A stretch of DNA of 64,000 bases from Paraburkholderia aromaticivorans (GCF_002278075.1 NZ_CP022990.1:434001-498000), one strand, 5' to 3'; positions 19,164-29,772 are shown, numbered from the stretch's first letter. Notes: generated by a model from the sequence alone, not told the origin. Program-made: numbers and translations.

Positions 19164-19738
19164 GCTTGTGCCTCCAGCGCGCGCAATGCGGCGACGACCC
19201 GCACCTGGTAGGTGACGAATGCGACCAGTTGCGAGAGTGCGACGATCGCACGCGTGGTCAGGCCGGCCGCCTGCAATGCCGAAAGAGCGGACTTGCCGGT
19301 CGCGGCGGGCTGAACGACCACGGCTTCGGTGTGAACGAGGATCGCGGCTAGTCGCGCGTCCGTCGTCACAACCGTGCCTACCGACGCCGGGCGAGCTTGC
19401 GCGATCGCCTCGAGCACCGTGCTGGTTGCGTCCGCATCCGTTTCGTCATCCGTTTCGCTAGCCGTTTCAAGCGCCAGCAAGCGCTCGCGATACGCTTGCG
19501 CGGTCCCGTCCGAGCGCGACAGCAGCGCGGCGTACCAGGCCGCGTAGAGCCGCTCGCGCAGCGTCAGATCGACGACATCGTTCGAAAACAGCGCGTCGTG
19601 GCTGCCTTGCGTATAGCGGGTGGCGTCGTAGCGGAAGGCGCGCAGCGCGGCGACGGGGCCATCGGGCGCCAGTCCCGCCAATGCGGCAACGAAGTCATCG
19701 GCGGCGGCAGCCGATGTGCGATCGGTCAGTGAAGACAT
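19160..19738 (-). CDS. CMD-domain protein lacking the CxxC pair
   Basis: 192 residues with a diverged AhpD-like helical fold: a LTLRERLYAAWYAALLSRSD segment near 57 and a second half ending LSQLVAFVTYQVRVVAALRA. It has no cysteine pair, so it is unlikely to be a peroxidase on its own. The tight ATGA coupling to the CxxC-bearing neighbour suggests the two form a hetero-complex. The function is unknown. Confidence 0.8.
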   Translation of the reverse strand: MSSLTDRTSAAAADDFVAALAGLAPDGPVAALRAFRYDATRYTQGSHDALFSNDVVDLTLRERLYAAWYAALLSRSDGTAQAYRERLLALETASETDDETDADATSTVLEAIAQARPASVGTVVTTDARLAAILVHTEAVVVQPAATGKSALSALQAAGLTTRAIVALSQLVAFVTYQVRVVAALRALEAQA

Positions 19739-19762
19739 GAAATAGAGGTCCGTAAAAAAGAG

Positions 19763-21253
19763 TCAGGCAGCGGTGTCGATTGCGCGCGCGTCGGCGTCGG
19801 CCCATTCGTCGCCGGCGAGCTCCGCGGTGTCGAAGGCCTGCAGCGCCGCGTAGTGCGCATCCCGGTCGGCGTCGAACAGCATCGCGGCAATCGCGCGCGC
19901 CAGACGTTGCGCCCCGTCGCTGATTGCGGGAATGTCGCCGGCGACTTTGCCGTGCGTCAGACTCGCGCCGTGATTGAAGCAGTGAATGCGCGCGAGCGCC
20001 GGACAGGTGCCCGCAATCCGTTCCTGCAACGCAAAGTTGCGGTCGAGGTCGGGCGAGCTCGCGAGGTCATCGCTCGGCAGATCAGGCGCGGGCTCGAAGC
20101 GGTCGCGCCAGCGGCGCACATGCGGCGCGATCAGCGCGAACTCGTCGCGCGTGTCGATCTCGGAGTGAAAACCGGTCGCGAAGATCAGGTAGTCGAGCGC
20201 GTAGCGGCCCTTGGGCGTATCGACGACCACCGTGTCCCCCTCGTGGCCCACGCGCGTGAGCGGGCTGGACAGATGCAGCCTCGCCTGAGGATACTGCGCG
20301 ACGCGCAGCACGCTATCGCGCGGCGGCGGGGCCTGAGTCCGGGCGGAATAGTGCAGAAAACGCCATTTCCATTCGTCCGGCAGATGGGCGAAACCGTGTA
20401 CGAGGCCGGGGCTGCCGATTCCGGTCAGCTTGTTGATGCGCGGCAAAGCATCGCGGCGCACGAACAGATCGACTTGAGCCGCGCCGGCTTCGAGCGCGGT
20501 CGCGGCATTGTCGAACGCCGACGCGCTGGCGCCCACCACCCCGACGCGCTTGCCGCGCAACGCGGCGAAGTCGATCGCATCCGACGAGTGGGCGCGCAGC
20601 CGCACGGGAAGCTCTCGAGCGAGCTCGGGAATGAACGGGCCGCCAAGGCCCTCGCGTCCGGTTGCCAGCACGACATGCCGCGCCAGCACGGTTTCGCGCT
20701 GCGGCTGGCTGCTGCCGGTCGCCGGTGCGTGAAGGAGATCGAGTTCGATCAGACCGTCGCCGCGCGTGCGCAGTCTGGTGACGCGCGTATCGTTGCGCAC
20801 CGGCAAATCGAGCACGCGGCGATACCAGCGCAGATAGTCCATCCATTGCGCACGCGGAATCTTGTAGAGCGCGTTCCATTGCTCGCGACCGAACTGGGCC
20901 TCGTACCATGCGCGGAAGGTCAGCGCGGGCAGGCGGAGCGCGGGGCCGGTCAGTTGTTTCGGCGAGCGCAGGGTCTGCATGCGCGCGTAGGTGACCCACG
21001 GACCTTCCTCGCCTGCCGGCGCCTGATCGAAGAGCCGCTGGTTGTCGACGCCCAGCAGACGCAACTCGGCGCTCGCCGCGAGTCCGGCCATGCCCGCGCC
21101 GATAATGGCGACATCGAGCACGCGTTGCGCGTCGACGTTTCGCGCGGGCACCCAGGGCGGCGCGGGAAGTTCGAGCCAGTCGAGGTCTTCGCGAAGCCGG
21201 GTTTCAAGCGCGGCCAGTCTGTCGGCGGCGGGCGGCGGGTTGAATGCGGTCAT
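19763..21253 (-). CDS. FAD-dependent NAD(P)H monooxygenase-like oxidoreductase
   Basis: 496-residue two-dinucleotide flavoprotein. The FAD-binding motif is VAIIGAGMAGLAASAEL near 48, a second Rossmann site VGVVGASASAFDNAA lies near 235, and an ATG-type motif IFATGFHSEID near 362 is typical of flavin-containing and Baeyer-Villiger-type monooxygenases. An N-terminal extension of about 45 residues precedes the first Rossmann fold. Its ATG overlaps the stop of the LysR gene by four bases. The operon context (AhpD-like pair, LysR, divergent amino-acid-type importer) suggests oxidation of an imported compound. Confidence 0.88.
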   Translation of the reverse strand: MTAFNPPPAADRLAALETRLREDLDWLELPAPPWVPARNVDAQRVLDVAIIGAGMAGLAASAELRLLGVDNQRLFDQAPAGEEGPWVTYARMQTLRSPKQLTGPALRLPALTFRAWYEAQFGREQWNALYKIPRAQWMDYLRWYRRVLDLPVRNDTRVTRLRTRGDGLIELDLLHAPATGSSQPQRETVLARHVVLATGREGLGGPFIPELARELPVRLRAHSSDAIDFAALRGKRVGVVGASASAFDNAATALEAGAAQVDLFVRRDALPRINKLTGIGSPGLVHGFAHLPDEWKWRFLHYSARTQAPPPRDSVLRVAQYPQARLHLSSPLTRVGHEGDTVVVDTPKGRYALDYLIFATGFHSEIDTRDEFALIAPHVRRWRDRFEPAPDLPSDDLASSPDLDRNFALQERIAGTCPALARIHCFNHGASLTHGKVAGDIPAISDGAQRLARAIAAMLFDADRDAHYAALQAFDTAELAGDEWADADARAIDTAA

Positions 21254-22272
21254 GCCGGAACTCCGGTGTCGCGGTGAGAAGAGGAGGTGGAATCGCCGGC
21301 GCGGTCCGGGCTATCCATGCGATCGTGAGCGACCAGTGCGCCATGCTGCGACGCTGCGTGACGCACCGCGCCCGGCAGCAGAGCGTGCGAGACGTCCGCG
21401 AGCGTGGCGATCATCGCGTCGAGCGCGCCGGTGCGTGTTCGGCCGGACAGTGTGACAACGCCATACAGAAACGGAATCGGCACATCGAGCGGTCGCACTT
21501 CGACATCGGCGAGGCGCAGGCCGAACGCCGTCACCGGATCGACAAGGGCGACGCCGAGTTTTTGCTGCGCGGCCATCATGGCGTTGAGCGACGCGTTCGT
21601 TTCCAGTGCGACGTGAAGCGCAATGCCGGCCTGATCGAACGCGCGATCGATCCGGTTGCGCAGACGATAGCGGTTGGCGAGCGTCGCGACCGGCTGTCCG
21701 GCCAGACGCGCGAGCGGCAACACGGCATCTTGCGCGAGCGGGTCGTCCCGATGCAGCACGGCCACGCACGGCGCTTCAATGATGTAGTGCACGTCGAGGG
21801 CCGCATGATCGAGTGGCAGCGTGGCAATGCCGACATCGGCGGCACGCGAGAGCAACGCTTGCGCGACCTGCTCGGCAGAGGCGCTGCGCAGTTGCGTGTC
21901 GGCACGTGTGCGTTCTTGCGTGCACGCCAGGGGTAGCTTCGCGATGGCGCGCGGCGCCAGCGCCGCGGCGAGCGCGGGCGTCGCCACGATGCGCAGCGGC
22001 GTGGGCTCGTCGCGGCCGATCGCGCGCGCACTGGCACGGATCGCATCGAGGCCGATCAGCGAACGTTCCACTTCGTCGTAAAGCTGGAATGCGCGACCCG
22101 TCGGCGTGACGCGTGGCCCTTTCCGGTCGAACAGCGCGTAGCCGATCTCCTGTTCGAGATCCTGGATCGTTCTCGTCACGCCGGGCTGCGAGCGGCGCAG
22201 CAGTCGAGCCGCGCCGGTGATGCTGCCCGTCGACATGACCGCTGAGAACGCTTCGAGTTGATGCAACTCCAT
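21250..22272 (-). CDS. LysR-family transcriptional regulator
   Basis: About 340 residues. The N-terminal winged helix-turn-helix (MELHQLEAFSAVMSTGSITG through LLRRSQPGVTRTIQDLEQEI) occupies about residues 1-60, followed by an effector-binding domain (about 90-300). The start was set at the conserved MELHQLEAF, four codons after an earlier ATG. It is divergent from the branched-chain-type importer at 22611 and is the first gene of its own operon (ATGA overlap with the flavoprotein), so it probably controls both sides. Confidence 0.92.
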   Translation of the reverse strand: MELHQLEAFSAVMSTGSITGAARLLRRSQPGVTRTIQDLEQEIGYALFDRKGPRVTPTGRAFQLYDEVERSLIGLDAIRASARAIGRDEPTPLRIVATPALAAALAPRAIAKLPLACTQERTRADTQLRSASAEQVAQALLSRAADVGIATLPLDHAALDVHYIIEAPCVAVLHRDDPLAQDAVLPLARLAGQPVATLANRYRLRNRIDRAFDQAGIALHVALETNASLNAMMAAQQKLGVALVDPVTAFGLRLADVEVRPLDVPIPFLYGVVTLSGRTRTGALDAMIATLADVSHALLPGAVRHAASQHGALVAHDRMDSPDRAGDSTSSSHRDTGVPA

Positions 22273-22610
22273 GCGATGCCTCATCCATGTGATGGGTGCA
22301 TTCTAGAGGCGCTTGCATGCCCGATTCTTATAATAAATTCGGCTATGCAATTGACGAATGTTGCGATCCGCGGGCACGCGAACGCGCGCTTGTATCCATG
22401 CAGCCGCCCGGAGCAAGCGCGAAAAAGCCCATGAAACAAGGGGTTTTTTGCAAACTCGCGGTGCCGAACAAGCTCGGCGCACGGCGCTAATCATCCGTGC
22501 ACATAAGCTTCGTGAGTGGGCAGGAATAAGCTTTGACACTTATCTTCGTTGGCCGGCTTCCAGGCGACATGGTTACATCGTCTCACTCTATTTCATGGCG
22601 TGAGAAAAGC
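22273..22610. promoter_or_regulatory. Divergent LysR/importer promoter region with repeated ATAAGCTT
   Basis: A 338-base non-coding stretch. An imperfect dyad spans 22321-22342 (outer arms CCGA and TCGG around an AT-rich core), about 60 bases upstream of the LysR start, and is a candidate autoregulatory site. ATAAGCTT occurs twice, at 22503-22510 and 22526-22533. The second copy abuts a perfect -35-like TTGACA (22533-22538). No good -10 hexamer follows, which would fit an activator-dependent promoter. Confidence 0.45.
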
Positions 22611-23789
22611 ATGTCGAATCTGTGGAACCACAAGCGCGGTGCAGCCCGCGCGCTGCTTCAACTGGCCGGCGCACTGACCATTGCCTTCGGCGGCGCCATG
22701 CCCGCCGCAAATGCTGCGGATTCCTACTGGGTCGGCGTGACCGGACCGCTGAGCGGACAGGATGCGCAATACGGCGAACAGTGGAAGCGCGGCTTCGATC
22801 TCGCGCTCGAACAGATCAACGGCAACGGCGGGATCAACGGCCGTTCGCTTGACTACGACTTCGAAGACAGCCGCAGCGATCCGCGCCAGGCCGTCGCCAT
22901 CGCGCAGAAATTCGTCGACGACAAGCGCATCCTCCTCGAACTAGGCGATCTGTCGAGCGGCGCATCGATGGCCGCGTCGCCGGTTTACCAACGCGCCGGC
23001 CTCGTGCAGTTCGGTTTCACCAACTCGCATCCGGACTTCACCAAGGGCGGCGATTACATGTGGAGCACGGCGATCAGCCAGGCGGAAGAACAGCCGATGC
23101 TCGCCCGTTACGTCACCAAAGGGCTCGGCTTCAAGAAGATCGCCGTGCTGTACCTGAATACCGACTGGGGCCGCACGAGTAAAGACATCTTCGCGAAGGC
23201 CGCCACCGCGAACGGCGCCCAGGTCGTCGCGGCAGAGGCCTATCAGCCGAACGAGAAAGACTTTCGCGCGACGCTTACGCGCGTGCGCAGCGCGGAGCCC
23301 GACTCGATCGTACTGATTTCCTACTATTCAGACGGTGCGCAGATTGTTCGCCAGGCGCGAACGGCCGGGGTGCACACGCCGATCGCGGCTGTCGGCTCGG
23401 TGTATTCGCCCAAATTCCTCGATCTGGGCGGCCCGGCGGTGAATGGCGTCTACACCGAATCGAACTTTTTCCCCGGCGATCCGCGTCCGGAAGTGCAGAG
23501 CTTCGTGCAGCGTTATCGCGCCAAATATGGCGCCGAGCCGGACACCTTCGCCGCGCGCGCCTACGACGCGATGATTCTCGCGAGCGAAGTGATCCGCCGC
23601 TATGGCGCGGACCGCACGGCCGTGCACGATGGATTCGCAAAGATCAACGACGTGCCGAGCGTGATTTTCGGCAAGTTCAAATTCGACCCGCAGACGCGCC
23701 GCGTGGCCGGTGCCAGGAACCTGGATCTGGTGGTCAAGGACGGCAAATTCGCGTTGTGGGACGGCGTGAGCGCCGTACACGCGCAATGA
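22611..23789 (+). CDS. Branched-chain-type ABC substrate-binding protein (LivK-like)
   Basis: 392-residue periplasmic receptor of the Leu/Ile/Val family with a Sec signal (cleavage after AANA near residue 33). GVTGPLSGQDAQYGEQWKRG near 40, INGNGGINGRSLDYDFEDSR near 68 and AVLYLNTDWGRTSKDIF near 180 are family landmarks. The start at 22611 was chosen because it begins the signal peptide. It is first in an importer operon. The decayed gene at 18181 is its closest relative in the window. The ligand is unknown; amino acids or sulfonate-like compounds are options. Confidence 0.93.
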   Translation: MSNLWNHKRGAARALLQLAGALTIAFGGAMPAANAADSYWVGVTGPLSGQDAQYGEQWKRGFDLALEQINGNGGINGRSLDYDFEDSRSDPRQAVAIAQKFVDDKRILLELGDLSSGASMAASPVYQRAGLVQFGFTNSHPDFTKGGDYMWSTAISQAEEQPMLARYVTKGLGFKKIAVLYLNTDWGRTSKDIFAKAATANGAQVVAAEAYQPNEKDFRATLTRVRSAEPDSIVLISYYSDGAQIVRQARTAGVHTPIAAVGSVYSPKFLDLGGPAVNGVYTESNFFPGDPRPEVQSFVQRYRAKYGAEPDTFAARAYDAMILASEVIRRYGADRTAVHDGFAKINDVPSVIFGKFKFDPQTRRVAGARNLDLVVKDGKFALWDGVSAVHAQ

Positions 23790-23829
23790 TCGAACCCACC
23801 ATAAACGCGGGCTACAGGACTGACACGCT

Positions 23830-25653
23830 ATGACGGCCTGGTTCGACTACACGATCAACGGACTGATCGTCGGCAATATCTATGCGTTGCTGGCGGTCGG
23901 CCTCGCGCTGATCTTCGGCGTCTCGCATCTGATCAATTTCGCGCACGGCTCCGTGTACATGGTCGGCGGTTTCATCGGCTGGCTGTGTCTGACGCGGCTC
24001 GGCTTGCCGCTGCCGGTCGCGCTCGTCGCGACCATCGCGGGTTGCGCGCTGCTCGGCGTCGTCATCGAACGGATCGGCTTGAGGCCGCTGCAGGGCGCGG
24101 CGCGGATCGCGCCGCTGCTCGCCACGATCGGCATCAGTTTCGTGCTCGACCAGCTCGCGCAAATCGTCTTCGGCCCCGACCCACGCCCGGTGCCGAGTTC
24201 GTTGCCGGAATGGACGCTCTCGCTCGGCGGCGCGACCCTCGGCTCGCTCGATCTGCTGATCGCGGCGATCGGCATCGGTGCCGCGGCCGTGCTTTACGTG
24301 TTTCTGCGCTTCACGCGGCTCGGCTGGGCCGTGCGCGCCACCGCGCAGGATCGCGATGCCGCGCAGCAGATGGGCGTCAACGTGAATGCCGTGAATCAGG
24401 CCGTATTCGCGATCGCCTGCGGGCTCGGCGGCCTGAGCGGCTTGCTGGTGGGCATGTACTACAACAGCATCGATCCGGCGATGGGCTTTCAGGCCACGCT
24501 GAAGGGTGTCGTCGCGCTGCTGATCGGCGGGCTTGGCAACGTGCCGGGCGCGATTGCCGGCAGCCTGCTGCTGGGCCTCGTCGAGAGCTATGGCGTGGCG
24601 CTGTTCGGCACGAGCTATCGCGACCTGTTTGCGTTCGTGCTGCTGCTGGCGTTTCTCGTCTGGCGGCCGAACGGGCTGTTCAGTTCGAGCCGCCGCTTGC
24701 CGCCCGAGCCACTCACGGGCACGTTCCTGTCGAACCGCAAGGCGGTCAGAATTCCGCCTCGCGTGATCGTCGCGGTGGTGGCGCTCGCCTTCGTCGTGCC
24801 GTTCGTGACGCCGTCGGCGTACGTGCTGCAGACGCTGACCAACGGCTGGATCTACGGGCTGCTTGCGCTCAGCCTGACACTCGTCGCGGGCACCGTCGGG
24901 CAGATTTCGCTCGGCCACGCGGCACTGCTGCTGATCGGCGCTTATGCGTCGGCGCTGTTGTCGGTGAATCTGGGCTGGTCGCCCGCAGTGACGATTCCGC
25001 TCGCCGGGCTGATCACCGCGGCGATCGGCACGCTGCTGGTGTATCCGTCGTTCCGGCTGCGCGGACATTACGTGTCGATTGCGACGCTCGGTATCGGCGA
25101 GATCATCGGGCTCGTGGTGTTGAACTGGGACAGCCTGACGCGCGGGCCGGTCGGCATCACCGGCATTGCGCCGTTGTCGCTGTTCGGCTGGCAATTGACC
25201 GGCGTGCGCGCGGTGTACTGGTTCACGCTCGCGGTACTCGTGCTGCTCGCGCTGCTGCAAGTGCGGCTCTTGCGCTCGCACCTGGGCCGCACATGGCGCG
25301 CGATCCGGGAGGACGACGTCGCGGCGCGCGCGTATGGCGTGCGGCCCAACCGCTACAAGGCGATCGCATTCGCGTGCGGCGGACTGGCGGCCGGCATTGG
25401 CGGCGGTATCGCGGCGCATCTGTACAGCTATATCAACTACCAGAGCTTCGACTCGCAAGTGTCGATCCTTGCACTGACGATGGTGATCCTCGGCGGTCTG
25501 GGCAGCGTGGTGGGCGCGGTGGCGGGCGCGATCGCCCTCATCAGCCTGCCCGAACTGTTCCGCTTCGCCGCCGATTACCGGATGCTGATCTACGGCGTGA
25601 TTCTGCTTCTGCTGGTGCGCTTCCGGCCGCAGGGCCTGTTCGGCGCGGTATGA
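23830..25653 (+). CDS. Fused LivH-LivM-type ABC permease
   Basis: 607 residues joining the two inner-membrane permeases of a branched-chain-type importer. The LivH-like half (about 1-290) starts [20 protein letters not shown] and carries [18 protein letters not shown] near 232. The LivM-like half (about 315-607) has [20 protein letters not shown] near 357 and the coupling segment [19 protein letters not shown] near 487. The two are separate genes in most genomes. It lies 40 bases after the binding-protein gene. Confidence 0.95.
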   Translation: MTAWFDYTINGLIVGNIYALLAVGLALIFGVSHLINFAHGSVYMVGGFIGWLCLTRLGLPLPVALVATIAGCALLGVVIERIGLRPLQGAARIAPLLATIGISFVLDQLAQIVFGPDPRPVPSSLPEWTLSLGGATLGSLDLLIAAIGIGAAAVLYVFLRFTRLGWAVRATAQDRDAAQQMGVNVNAVNQAVFAIACGLGGLSGLLVGMYYNSIDPAMGFQATLKGVVALLIGGLGNVPGAIAGSLLLGLVESYGVALFGTSYRDLFAFVLLLAFLVWRPNGLFSSSRRLPPEPLTGTFLSNRKAVRIPPRVIVAVVALAFVVPFVTPSAYVLQTLTNGWIYGLLALSLTLVAGTVGQISLGHAALLLIGAYASALLSVNLGWSPAVTIPLAGLITAAIGTLLVYPSFRLRGHYVSIATLGIGEIIGLVVLNWDSLTRGPVGITGIAPLSLFGWQLTGVRAVYWFTLAVLVLLALLQVRLLRSHLGRTWRAIREDDVAARAYGVRPNRYKAIAFACGGLAAGIGGGIAAHLYSYINYQSFDSQVSILALTMVILGGLGSVVGAVAGAIALISLPELFRFAADYRMLIYGVILLLLVRFRPQGLFGAV

Positions 25654-25664
25654 CGGAGGCGACC

Positions 25665-26530
25665 ATGACTTCTTCTTCCAGCGCTGGCGCGGACATTCTG
25701 TTCGACGTGCGGCGCGTGACGCGCCGCTTCGGCGGCCTTGTCGCCGTCGACGAGGTGAACCTCTCGGTGGCGCGCGGTGAATGCGTGAGCGTGATCGGAC
25801 CGAACGGCGCCGGCAAGTCCACGCTGTTCAATCTGCTGACGGGGATCGATACGCCCGACTCGGGTTCGGTGCGCTTCGGCGGCGAAGACGTGACCGGCAT
25901 GGCGCCGGAACAGCTCGCCGCGCGCGGCGTCGCCCGTACGTTTCAACATGGCCGCGTGTTCGGCAACCTGAGCGTGCTGGATAACGTGCTGATCGGCGCG
26001 CACGCGCGCCTGGCGATGACGCGGCGCGGCTGGCCCGTGGTCGGCGCGTTTGCCGAAGTGCTGCGCGCGCTGATTGGGCCCGCGCCGGTGCGCCGCGAGG
26101 AAGCCGAATTGCGCGACGAAGTGAAGGCGCTGCTCGCGCGTTTCGGCACACGCCTCGCACCTCGCATCGACGAGCCGGCGCACAGCCTCTCGTACGCCAA
26201 CCGCCGGCGTGTCGAGATTGCGCGGGCGCTGGCGCTGCGTCCGCGCATCCTGTTGCTCGACGAGCCGACTGCCGGCATGAACGAGTCCGAGACCGCGGAA
26301 ATGCTTGAACTGATTCTCGAACTGAAACGCGACGGGCTCACCATCCTGCTGATCGAACACAAGCTCGACCTCGTGATGCGTCTGTCCGATCGCGTGCTGG
26401 TACTCGACGACGGCCGCAAGATCGCGTCGGGTCTACCGGACGAGGTGCGCAACGATCCCGCCGTGATCGAAGCTTACCTTGGACATCGACACGTCGGCGC
26501 GCAGGCCGGCCGCAACGAAACGGCCGCCGC

Positions 26531-26534
<4 letters not shown>
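25665..26534 (+). CDS. LivG-type ABC ATPase
   Basis: 289-residue ATPase of the importer with Walker A GPNGAGKST near 45, the Q-loop region RTFQHGRVFGNLSVLDN, the signature-like segment HSLSYANRRRVEIARAL near 180, Walker B ILLLDEPTAGMN and H-loop EHKLD. The signature is SYANRR rather than SGGQ-type, as is common in LivG proteins. The start at 25665 follows GGAGG at five bases; an alternative ATG at 25650 overlaps the permease stop. Confidence 0.94.
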
Positions 26535-27326
<792 letters not shown>

Positions 27327-27331
<5 letters not shown>

Positions 27332-27353
27332 GCGCAATGGTATAGCGCTCACG
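27327..27353. terminator. Hairpin overlapping the importer's last stop codon
   Basis: CGTGAGCGC (27327-27335) and GCGCTCACG (27345-27353) form a perfect nine-base stem around a nine-base loop. The livF stop codon lies inside the left arm. There is no T-run, so it may be a processing or weak termination signal. Confidence 0.5.
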
Positions 27354-27491
27354 ATGTGCTCGGGGCGATTGTCGAGCGTGCGCCACCCTCTGTGGCAGGA
27401 GGCTCGCCGTTTGGCGCGATGACCATGGCGAGCGGCGGGTGCGGCATGCCGCCGGCGCCCAGTTGACGGCCGACTCTCCGACAGTCGCAGA

Positions 27492-28304
27492 TCAGGAACC
27501 GCCCACGAGTTCGAGCGTCGCGCCGTGCGTGAATTCGCGTGCGAATTCACGGGGCGAGCCGCCCGCCTGCGTTTCCAATGCGACGGCGAAGACCCCTTCA
27601 CCGCGTGTGGCCAGATGGTCCCGAAGGTCGGATGCCAGACCAGCAGCGGGTTCGTGTGGCGTGCGTGACGGGCTGACGAGCGTCAACGTCGTCGTGCCGA
27701 GCGGCAGGATGGCGAAGCTGATGCCGTAGCCGGGCAGCGGCGCGCGCGGCACGCTGAATTCGCCGAGCAAAGCGCGATATCGGGCGAGGCTGGCATCCAG
27801 ATCATGCACGGCCAGCGTGAGGTTCGCCACGCCGCGCGCGCCGTTGGCATGGTGACGCACGTCACCTTCGGCGACGCGTAAATGACGCGGCGTCAAATCC
27901 CCGCACAGGAAGGGCAAGTCCGCGCTGCGCGGCTTGCCGATCTGCCATTCGAGCCGCTCGCCGTCAGGCCGCACGCGCCCGCCGGCGATGGGGCCGTCGT
28001 AGCGCAACCCGCGCCCGTGAGCGGCAACTATCGTCGCCGCGACCGAGTGCGGCAGGAGCGCGAAATCGACGAACCCGTCCCCGATGCGATGGCCGGCGTC
28101 CCACCAGCGATGTTCCGGGGCGTCGCGCAGAAACGCGATCAGTTCGACATAGCTGCCATCCGCGAAACCGATCAGCGCGTTGTGGGTGGCGCCGTCGGCG
28201 TGCGTGCCGCCACGTTGCACCGTAAAGCCGAGCGCGCTGAAATGGTTGATGGTCTGTTCGAGATCCTGCACGCGGATCACGATATGGTCGAGTGAAAGGG
28301 ACAT
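27492..28304 (-). CDS. Glyoxalase/VOC-like domain protein
   Basis: 270-residue metalloenzyme-fold protein with two VOC-type modules: LDHIVIRVQDLEQTINHFSA at the start, a metal-ligand candidate His near residue 5, and LTLAVHDLDASLARYRALLG near 175. It resembles the Glyoxalase_3-type large family, whose members are often lyases or dioxygenases of unknown substrate. The start at 28304 was set at MSLSLDHIVI, with AGGAG upstream. It is not obviously linked to the neighbouring operons. Confidence 0.85.
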   Translation of the reverse strand: MSLSLDHIVIRVQDLEQTINHFSALGFTVQRGGTHADGATHNALIGFADGSYVELIAFLRDAPEHRWWDAGHRIGDGFVDFALLPHSVAATIVAAHGRGLRYDGPIAGGRVRPDGERLEWQIGKPRSADLPFLCGDLTPRHLRVAEGDVRHHANGARGVANLTLAVHDLDASLARYRALLGEFSVPRAPLPGYGISFAILPLGTTTLTLVSPSRTPHEPAAGLASDLRDHLATRGEGVFAVALETQAGGSPREFAREFTHGATLELVGGS

Positions 28305-28443
28305 GCCGGCTTGACTCCTCAGGAGGGTGGCCGACGAGTATGCGAAGCCGCCGGAAAAAACACTAACAACGGATTGTCGATTGCATAGTGCGATGCGTGA
28401 ATACGATTGAAAACCCGCCTCGCCCGCGGGCCGGATCCCGCTA

Positions 28444-28614
28444 TCAGAATGCGAGTCGCCCTTCCGCCGCGATGACGGACAGCGGATCGCGCTGGCTCTG
28501 CACTTCGCGCGCCTGCAGCGCTTGCGGCAGCGACGTCTTGTCGCCCGCGCGGCCGATCGCGATAGCGGCCTCGATCGAGTAGCTGTCCGGCACGGCAAGC
28601 GTTCGAGCCTGGAA
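28444..28614 (-). pseudogene. 3' remnant of a nitroreductase-family gene
   Basis: The minus strand reads VPDSYSIEAAIAIGRAGDKT then LPQALQAREVQSQ and a tail ending AAEGRLAF, the characteristic C-terminus of FMN nitroreductases (AIGxxGD ... LPxxLxxRE ... EGRF). An in-frame TGA at 28615-28617 and loss of similarity upstream leave about 55 codons with no start. The rest of 28305-28839 shows nothing I can identify. Confidence 0.7.
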
Positions 28615-28839
28615 TCAGGACGCCCCGCGGGGACGCCCCAAGCGATGCCGAGCCACTTTATCCGCGCGCGCCGCGCGACTGAACCGATTTATTTTCGCAA
28701 CGTTATTCCTGCGCCTCCGTTTGCCGGAGGTGATTTGCGTTTGATCCATGGCGCGAAAACCATTCCACAAAACCTTCTTTGCGCTTCCTTTTTCAGGCCG
28801 TTAGATTCGTTCGTATGGCAATGAATCGACGGAGGCCGT

Positions 28840-29097
28840 ATGGCCACGCTTTCAGCGACGTTTTTCTGGGCCGGATTCCGGCATCCCGTGCGCACCCTGA
28901 AGAAGCAATTGTCGAGGCACGCGCCCCCTGCGTCGGATGCGTTCGATCAATCCGCCGGCGAGAGGTCTGTTCGAGACTACGGAGCCCAGTCGTCCGAACG
29001 GCTCGAACGCATCGCGGCTTACGCACGCTGCGGCTACTTCCATATGGAATACACCGCCGGCATGTTCGTCGTGCCGCTGGAGATGCCGCCGCAATGA
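28840..29097 (+). CDS. Small hypothetical protein upstream of the encapsulin cluster
   Basis: 85 residues, not recognised. The ATG follows a strong ribosome site (GGAGG with five-base spacing), the main reason for calling it. It has no clear signal or membrane segment beyond a short hydrophobic start (LSATFFWAGF), a basic middle and one Cys in ARCGYFHMEY. It lies about 200 bases before the rhodanese gene, with an AT-rich promoter-like stretch between, so it may be a separate unit. Confidence 0.5.
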   Translation: MATLSATFFWAGFRHPVRTLKKQLSRHAPPASDAFDQSAGERSVRDYGAQSSERLERIAAYARCGYFHMEYTAGMFVVPLEMPPQ

Positions 29098-29304
29098 CGG
29101 CGCGGCGAGTGCGAAGCAGGCCGGCGCGGAGCAGGATGGTCGCAAGCGGGAGCGAGCAAACCGATGCTTCTTTAGAAATCACAATTAATTGGTTCGGCTT
29201 CGGCCGTGGATCTTTCATAGTGTCTCCTGATGGCTATAGGCGGTTGCTTTCGCCGTCGTCTTGAACCGGCGCGTAAGGATGCGCGCGATATCGAAGGAGA
29301 CGTC

Positions 29305-29772
29305 ATGACGCTTGAACTCGTAGAACGACCCGCCCACGCGCTGCTCGAAGCCGCCCGCGCCCGTGCCGGCGAAGCCGGCCTTTCCTACGCCGGTGGCGTG
29401 TCGCCGCAGGATGCATGGGCGCTCGTGCAGGCTGGCGCGGCCGTGCTGGTGGACGTACGCACCGCCGAAGAGCGCAAATTCGTCGGACTCGTGCCCGACA
29501 GTCTGCATGTCGCGTGGGCGACCGGGACGGGTCTGACGCGCAATCCGCGCTTTGTGCGTGAACTGGAAGCCAGAACGGGCAAGGATGCAGTCGTGCTGCT
29601 GCTGTGCCGCAGCGGCAACCGTTCCGCGCTGGCTGCGGAAGCTGCCGCGAAGGCGGGCTTCACGCAGGTTTTCAACGTTCTGGAAGGTTTCGAAGGCGAG
29701 CTGGACGACGCGCAACGGCGTGGCGCCAGCAATGGTTGGCGCTTTCACGGGCTGCCGTGGATTCAGGACTGA
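29305..29772 (+). CDS. Single-domain rhodanese (sulfurtransferase)
   Basis: 155 residues. The rhodanese active-site loop is CRSGNRSALAAEAA with catalytic Cys101, which carries a persulfide; LVDVRTAEERKFVGL near 49 is the conserved CH2-type motif. The start follows AAGGAG at good spacing. It is the first gene of the encapsulin operon. Rhodaneses are recurrent partners of family 2A encapsulins and could pass sulfane sulfur to or from the encapsulated desulfurase, or to acceptors such as cyanide or thiols. Confidence 0.95.
   Translation: MTLELVERPAHALLEAARARAGEAGLSYAGGVSPQDAWALVQAGAAVLVDVRTAEERKFVGLVPDSLHVAWATGTGLTRNPRFVRELEARTGKDAVVLLLCRSGNRSALAAEAAAKAGFTQVFNVLEGFEGELDDAQRRGASNGWRFHGLPWIQD

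Noticed and set aside
23812..25458. 548-codon open frame antisense to the fused LivHM permease
   Set aside because: It is the reverse shadow of a GC-rich gene; its translation is Arg/Gln/His-rich repetitive sequence with no domain, while the sense strand codes a clear permease.
28305..29304. Mobile element to explain remnants near the encapsulin cluster
   Set aside because: No transposase, integrase, terminal inverted repeats or tRNA attachment site could be seen.
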